In this document: in pieces, positions 60,927 to 64,000 of the stretch
How the letters are laid out: each line of letters begins with the position of its first letter
Numbering within the stretch: the first letter of the stretch is position 1
Assembly: GCF_030268005.1 (NCBI RefSeq)
Contig: NZ_BRZC01000002.1
Coordinates: 248,001 to 312,000, forward strand
Direction: 5' to 3'
Source of the DNA: Microbacterium arabinogalactanolyticum
GTDB taxonomy: Bacteria; Actinomycetota; Actinomycetes; Actinomycetales; Microbacteriaceae
DNA length: 64,000 bases
Position numbers and translations under genes: made by a program
Notes under the pieces: model-generated
Seen by the model: only the letters and a program-made list of their open reading frames with translations
The model's database searches: none
Told to the model about the DNA's origin: nothing

Positions 60927-60932
60927 TAGGCT
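60927..60932 (+). promoter_or_regulatory. Leaderless-type -10 box before the ABC ATPase gene
   Basis: TAGGCT overlaps the end of the intergenic space after glgM and ends 7 nt before the ATG at 60940. Confidence 0.45.
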
Positions 60933-60939
60933 GGGCGTC

Positions 60940-61728
60940 ATGTCGAGCGCCCTGGATTTCACCGATGTCGTCGTGCGCCGTGACGGTCGCGACATCGTCG
61001 ATCACGTCACCTGGCAGGTCTCCGAGGATCAGCGCTGGGTGGTGCTCGGCCCGAACGGTGCGGGCAAGACGACCCTGCTGCAGCTCGCCGACACGCTGAT
61101 GCACCCGACGTCCGGAACGGTGACGATCCTGGGGGAGACCCTGGGCCGCACGGACGTGTTCGAGATCCGTCCTCGGATCGGCTTCGCGTCGACGGCGATG
61201 GCCCGCCGCATCCCTCGCGACGAGACCGTGCTGAACACCGTGATGACGGCGGCGTACTCGGTGATGGGCCGCTGGAACGAGGACTATGAGGGCATCGACG
61301 AGCGGCGTGCCCGCCGCGTGCTGGCCGACTGGAAGCTCGAACACCTCTCCGAGAGGCTCTTCGGCACGCTCAGCGACGGAGAGCAGAAGCGTGTCCAGAT
61401 CGCCCGTGCGGTGATGACCGACCCCGAGCTGCTGCTGCTCGACGAGCCGACCGCGAGCCTCGACCTCGGCTCCCGCGAGGAGCTGCTCCAGCTGCTGAGC
61501 GGTTACGCCGCATCGCCGACCACTCCGGCCATGATCATGGTCACCCACCACGTCGAGGAGATCCCGGTGGGCTTCACGCACGTCATGTTGCTGCGTGAGG
61601 GCGGCATCGTCGCACAGGGGCCGATCGCGGAGACGCTGACCGCGGAGGCGCTGTCCGAGGCGTTCGGCATGCCGATCTCGCTGAGCGCCGAGGGCGGCCG
61701 CTACGCGGCCCGCGCCGTGAGCGCCTGA
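60940..61728 (+). CDS. ABC transporter ATP-binding protein
   Basis: A single ATP-binding cassette of 262 residues with Walker [10 protein letters not shown], signature [14 protein letters not shown], Walker [11 protein letters not shown] and H-loop THHVEEI. No permease is adjacent. The family is conserved in actinobacteria and its role is unknown. The LSDGE signature and NPEL-free Q-loop distinguish it from peptide ATPases and from the orphan at 24846. The last residues align without a membrane segment. Probably on its own transcript from a leaderless promoter. Confidence 0.85.
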   Translation: MSSALDFTDVVVRRDGRDIVDHVTWQVSEDQRWVVLGPNGAGKTTLLQLADTLMHPTSGTVTILGETLGRTDVFEIRPRIGFASTAMARRIPRDETVLNTVMTAAYSVMGRWNEDYEGIDERRARRVLADWKLEHLSERLFGTLSDGEQKRVQIARAVMTDPELLLLDEPTASLDLGSREELLQLLSGYAASPTTPAMIMVTHHVEEIPVGFTHVMLLREGGIVAQGPIAETLTAEALSEAFGMPISLSAEGGRYAARAVSA

Positions 61729-61772
61729 GCACGGCCGCGGAGACCCGTCGAGGGGTGCTAAAGTAGACCCTT

Positions 61773-61818
61773 GGTGCAATCGCACCGCAGACTTCCCTCG
61801 CTCCTGGCAGAATCCAGG
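61773..61818 (+). promoter_or_regulatory. Two short hairpins in the rpmE leader
   Basis: GGTGC/GCACC with an AATC loop (61773-61786) and CCTGG/CCAGG with a CAGAAT loop (61803-61818) lie in the leader of the L31 gene. A structured L31 leader has been described in Actinobacteria, thought to bind L31. I cannot confirm membership from sequence alone. A -10-like TAAAGT lies at 61759-61764. Confidence 0.4.
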
Positions 61819-61837
61819 GCACCACGTAAGGAATCCC

Positions 61838-62098
61838 ATGAAGACTGACATCCACCCCGACTACCAGGCCGTCGTTTTCCGCGACCTCGGCTCGGGCGAG
61901 ACCTTCCTGACCCGTTCGACGGTCACCAGCGACAAGACGATCGAGCTCGACGGCGTCGAGTACCCCGTCGTCGACGTCGAGATCTCCTCCGCGTCGCACC
62001 CGTTCTACACGGGCAAGCAGCGCATCATGGACTCGGCCGGTCGCGTCGAGAAGTTCAACCAGCGCTTCAAGAACTTCGGCGGCTCCGCCCAGAAGTAA
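61838..62098 (+). CDS. rpmE2: 50S ribosomal protein L31 type B
   Basis: Ribosomal protein of 86 residues that belongs to the type B form: it starts [21 protein letters not shown] and has [36 protein letters not shown]. The CxxC and related zinc-ligand cysteines of the C+ form are missing (no Cys at all), which saves zinc. TAAGGA is 7 nt before the ATG. It may be the stress or zinc-limitation copy if a C+ L31 exists elsewhere. A terminator follows at 62110. Confidence 0.96.
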   Translation: MKTDIHPDYQAVVFRDLGSGETFLTRSTVTSDKTIELDGVEYPVVDVEISSASHPFYTGKQRIMDSAGRVEKFNQRFKNFGGSAQK

Positions 62099-62109
62099 GC
62101 AGATTCCTC

Positions 62110-62135
62110 GAAGGCCCCGCTCCGGCGGGGCCTTC
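62110..62135 (+). terminator. Terminator after rpmE2
   Basis: A perfect 11-bp stem, GAAGGCCCCGC and GCGGGGCCTTC, with a TCCG tetraloop, 11 nt after the stop codon and followed by GTCGTT. Confidence 0.88.
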
Positions 62136-62149
62136 GTCGTTCTCCGGAC

Positions 62150-62455
62150 TCAGACGTCGATCCGGATGCGGTCCCCGTCGATCGCCCATGGGGGATCGCC
62201 GGCCACCGGCGCGGGAGCCGTGCGCTTGGTCATCCGATCGAGTTCGACTCCTGCCTCGTGGGCTGTCGGCGCGAAGACCGCCTCGAGACCGCTCGCGTAG
62301 CCGCCCGGAACTCCGCCTCCGCTGACGAGGTACTTCTGCTCGAGGGGCTTGGAGGCGTAGACGACCACCAGGACGACGCCGCCGAGCAGAACCGGCAACG
62401 TGATCAGGAGCAGGATGATGCTCCATGCGAGGATCGCGTCGACTGGTGAGGCCAT
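62150..62455 (-). CDS. Small single-pass membrane protein
   Basis: Uncharacterised protein of 101 residues. One long hydrophobic segment (about 7-33: ILAWSIILLLITLPVLLGGV and on) is followed by a basic-acidic cytosolic tail with GGGVPGGYASGLEAVFAPTAHEAG. No family recognised. It lies on the minus strand between rpmE2 (shared terminator region, 62110-62135) and the exonuclease gene. Codon use looks like the neighbours, so I accept it as a gene. Confidence 0.65.
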   Translation of the reverse strand: MASPVDAILAWSIILLLITLPVLLGGVVLVVVYASKPLEQKYLVSGGGVPGGYASGLEAVFAPTAHEAGVELDRMTKRTAPAPVAGDPPWAIDGDRIRIDV

Positions 62456-62514
62456 GCCCTCACGCTATGTGCTGCACGGCGGCCGCGCATCCGCCTCAGG
62501 GCTGATCTCGAGCC

Positions 62515-63219
62515 TCAGCCCCGGACGGGCCAGCTGCCGTCCAGCGCCTCCGCCGGGTCGAGCCGCCCGACCTTGATGAAGTACTCCGTCAGGCTCTCGG
62601 CCTGATCGCGCGCCCAGCCGATCTGCTGGGTGTGGAGCTCGGCCGCGGTGCCGGGGAGGGCGAACTCCTTCGCGAGGGCCAGCGCGACGCGGCCGGCCGC
62701 CACGGCGTCCGCGGAGGCCTCGTGCGCATCGTCGAGCGGAACGGCGTAGTGCTCGGCCACCACGCTCAGTGTGCGCTTACCGGGCCGGTAGCGGTCGTAG
62801 GCCTTGTCGATCACGAGCGGGTCGATGACCGGCTGCGGATCGATCAGCACCGGGATGCCGTGACGTGCCGCCTCGTGCGCGAGCAGCGAGAAGTCGTAGG
62901 AGGCGTTGTATGCCACGATCGGCATACCCTGCGCGAAGAGCACCCGGAGGGCGTTGCTGATCTCCGCGACGACCTCGCTCGCCGGCCGGCCGTGCCTCCT
63001 GGCGTGCTCGGTGCTGATGCCGTGCACGGCCGCGGCGCCGTCGGGGATGGGGATGCCCGGGTCGGCGAGCCAGTCCCTCGCCGCGATCTCCCTTCCGTGC
63101 CGGTCGAGCACACCCACGTGCGCCGTGACGATGCGATCGGTGGTGACGTCGACACCGGTCGTCTCGAGGTCGAACACGCCCACTCGGGTCAGCCAGTTCG
63201 GGAGCGTCGTCGAGGTCAT
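62515..63219 (-). CDS. DEDDh 3'-5' exonuclease (DnaQ/epsilon-like)
   Basis: Exonuclease of 234 residues. The DxE motif is in GVFDLETTGVD near residue 17, the second Asp in NASYDFSLLAHEA, and the final HxxxxxD in DDAHEASADAVAA, the DEDDh set used by the polymerase III epsilon subunit and RNase T. It has no polymerase domain and could act in proofreading, DNA repair or RNA turnover. Divergent from the LysE gene, 68 nt apart. The ATG at 63219 is the only well-placed start. Confidence 0.9.
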   Translation of the reverse strand: MTSTTLPNWLTRVGVFDLETTGVDVTTDRIVTAHVGVLDRHGREIAARDWLADPGIPIPDGAAAVHGISTEHARRHGRPASEVVAEISNALRVLFAQGMPIVAYNASYDFSLLAHEAARHGIPVLIDPQPVIDPLVIDKAYDRYRPGKRTLSVVAEHYAVPLDDAHEASADAVAAGRVALALAKEFALPGTAAELHTQQIGWARDQAESLTEYFIKVGRLDPAEALDGSWPVRG

Positions 63220-63275
63220 GGCCTCACCGTAGGACGGGGCGCCGACATCCGTCCGGCGGCCCGCCGGGATGCCCC

Positions 63276-63281
63276 TACACT
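63276..63281 (+). promoter_or_regulatory. Leaderless-type -10 box before the LysE gene
   Basis: TACACT ends 6 nt before the GTG at 63288, with no ribosome-binding site in between. Confidence 0.5.
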
Positions 63282-63287
63282 GTGCAG

Positions 63288-63911
63288 GTGACCTGGACTG
63301 TGTGGCTCTCGCTGCTGCTGGCCTGCGTGGTGATCAGCTTCACGCCGGGGGCAGGCGCGATCAACACCATGAGCAACGCGCTCACGCAGGGCTGGCGACG
63401 CTCGCTGTGGGGCGTCCTCGGCCAGCAGGCGGCCCTCGTCGTGCATGTGGTCATCGTCGCCGCGGGTGTGGGCCTGCTGGTGTCGCAGTCGCAGCTGCTG
63501 TTCGACATCATCCGCTATGCGGGCGCCGCGTACCTGGTCTACCTCGGCATCCGCCTGATCCTCGCGAAACCTCAGGCGGACACGATGGCGACGGCATCGC
63601 GGTCCCGTGAGCACGCCTGGTCGATCTTCCGGCGCGGTTTCTGGGTGAACCTCCTCAACCCCAAGGCGATCGTGTTCTTCCTGGCGTTCGTGCCGCAGTT
63701 CATCCGGCTCGATCAGGACCCGCTGCCGCAGTACCTGACCCTGATCGGCACGGTGATCGTCGTGGACGTGCTCGTGATGTGGTTCTTCTTCGCCGCCGCC
63801 GCGAAGCCGTTCCGCCGCTTCACGAGGGATGCCCGCGGGCAGCGGATCCTGAACAGCATCTTCGGCTCGCTGTTCATCGCCGTCGCCGGTCTGCTGCTGT
63901 TCGTGCACTGA
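63288..63911 (+). CDS. LysE/RhtB family amino-acid exporter
   Basis: Membrane protein of 207 residues with about six hydrophobic segments. FTPGAGAINTMSNALTQGWRRSLWGVLGQQAA near the N-terminus is the LysE/RhtB signature (normally TPGPxxxxv), and FWVNLLNPKAIVFFLAFVPQF is the second hallmark. It probably exports an amino acid or related solute, unknown here. GTG 63288 is preferred from the -10 spacing. An in-frame GTG at 63282 is possible. The 89 nt after it show no feature. Confidence 0.9.
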   Translation: MTWTVWLSLLLACVVISFTPGAGAINTMSNALTQGWRRSLWGVLGQQAALVVHVVIVAAGVGLLVSQSQLLFDIIRYAGAAYLVYLGIRLILAKPQADTMATASRSREHAWSIFRRGFWVNLLNPKAIVFFLAFVPQFIRLDQDPLPQYLTLIGTVIVVDVLVMWFFFAAAAKPFRRFTRDARGQRILNSIFGSLFIAVAGLLLFVH

Positions 63912-64000
63912 CGCATCACGGTCTTCCTGCACAGACGGCGTTCCCGGGAAGTTCTCCACGGGCGTCGGGAATCGGCCTCCGGGCGTCGGATGCCGCGATG

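Noticed and set aside
61500..61760. glgM and the following ABC ATPase as one sugar transport operon
   Set aside because: The ATPase has its own -10-like box, has no permease beside it, and its family is not that of sugar importers. Only proximity links them.

Overview
The window is about 70% GC, uses many GTG and a few TTG starts, and is packed with short or 4-nt overlapping genes. The protein set and gene orders (actinobacterial GlgM/GlgC, OpcA, HrcA-DnaJ2, BioQ-BioYMN, septum-formation lipoprotein, DUF3099, LEU element before leuA) point to a high-GC actinobacterium, most likely Microbacterium or another Microbacteriaceae. This assignment is from pattern recognition, not a database search. 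The region is core chromosome. I see no prophage, insertion sequence, CRISPR array, integrase, toxin-antitoxin or secondary-metabolite cluster.

Layout. 1-636: 5' part of a peptide-type ABC permease running off the left edge. 0.9-12.8 kb: translation and stress block (lepA, DUF1990, hemW, CIRCE-hrcA-dnaJ, rsmE, HIT protein, phoH, ybeY, CNNM/CorC protein, era, quinone-reductase-like enzyme). 12.8-14.8 kb: leuA with an elaborate leader, closed by a nested palindromic repeat. 14.9-24.8 kb: TRIC-like channel, recO-uppS, a P-loop kinase, DsbA-like protein, Tat-exported phosphoesterase, glutathione peroxidase, dusB-dgt-dnaG. 24.8-28.2 kb: orphan ABC ATPase, tRNA-Asn(GTT), septum-formation lipoprotein, def, DMT-like membrane protein. 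28.2-36.3 kb, minus strand: an almost gap-free pentose-phosphate operon tkt-tal-pgi-zwf-opcA-pgl. 36.5-38.7 kb: ctaB and ctaA for heme O/A. 38.9-43 kb: SUF Fe-S operon (sufB-sufD-Rieske-sufC-sufT-like), then a C-S lyase-type aminotransferase and an MFS exporter. 45.6-48.4 kb: BioQ-like TetR repressor divergent from bioY-bioM-bioN and a CHY zinc-finger gene, with two BioQ-type operators between. 48.4-54.7 kb: acyltransferase, DedA and two-component system, ABC-F protein, GrpB. 54.8-57.7 kb: DUF3099-small protein-SURF1 operon, fabG, hydrolase. 57.7-64 kb: serB, glgC/glgM, ABC ATPase, rpmE type B, small membrane protein, DEDDh exonuclease, LysE exporter.

The genes fit a respiring, prototrophic aerobe: NADPH and pentose supply, heme A plus SURF1 for an aa3 oxidase, Fe-S assembly, biotin import, leucine synthesis and glycogen/maltose-1-phosphate metabolism. 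No gene-free stretch exceeds 300 bases apart from 25611-25921, which holds the tRNA and its terminator. Other gaps are under about 260 bases.

The most interesting signals are regulatory rather than genic: the leuA leader, where leucine codons of a leaderless leader peptide are perfectly complementary to the leuA ribosome-binding region; the tandem BioQ boxes; a recurring leaderless-promoter layout (TANNNT, 6-7 nt, start codon); a strongly over-represented octamer GGCATCCG; and a small dispersed repeat that has entered the hemW, dusB and DMT-transporter reading frames. I did not find a clearly new multi-gene system.
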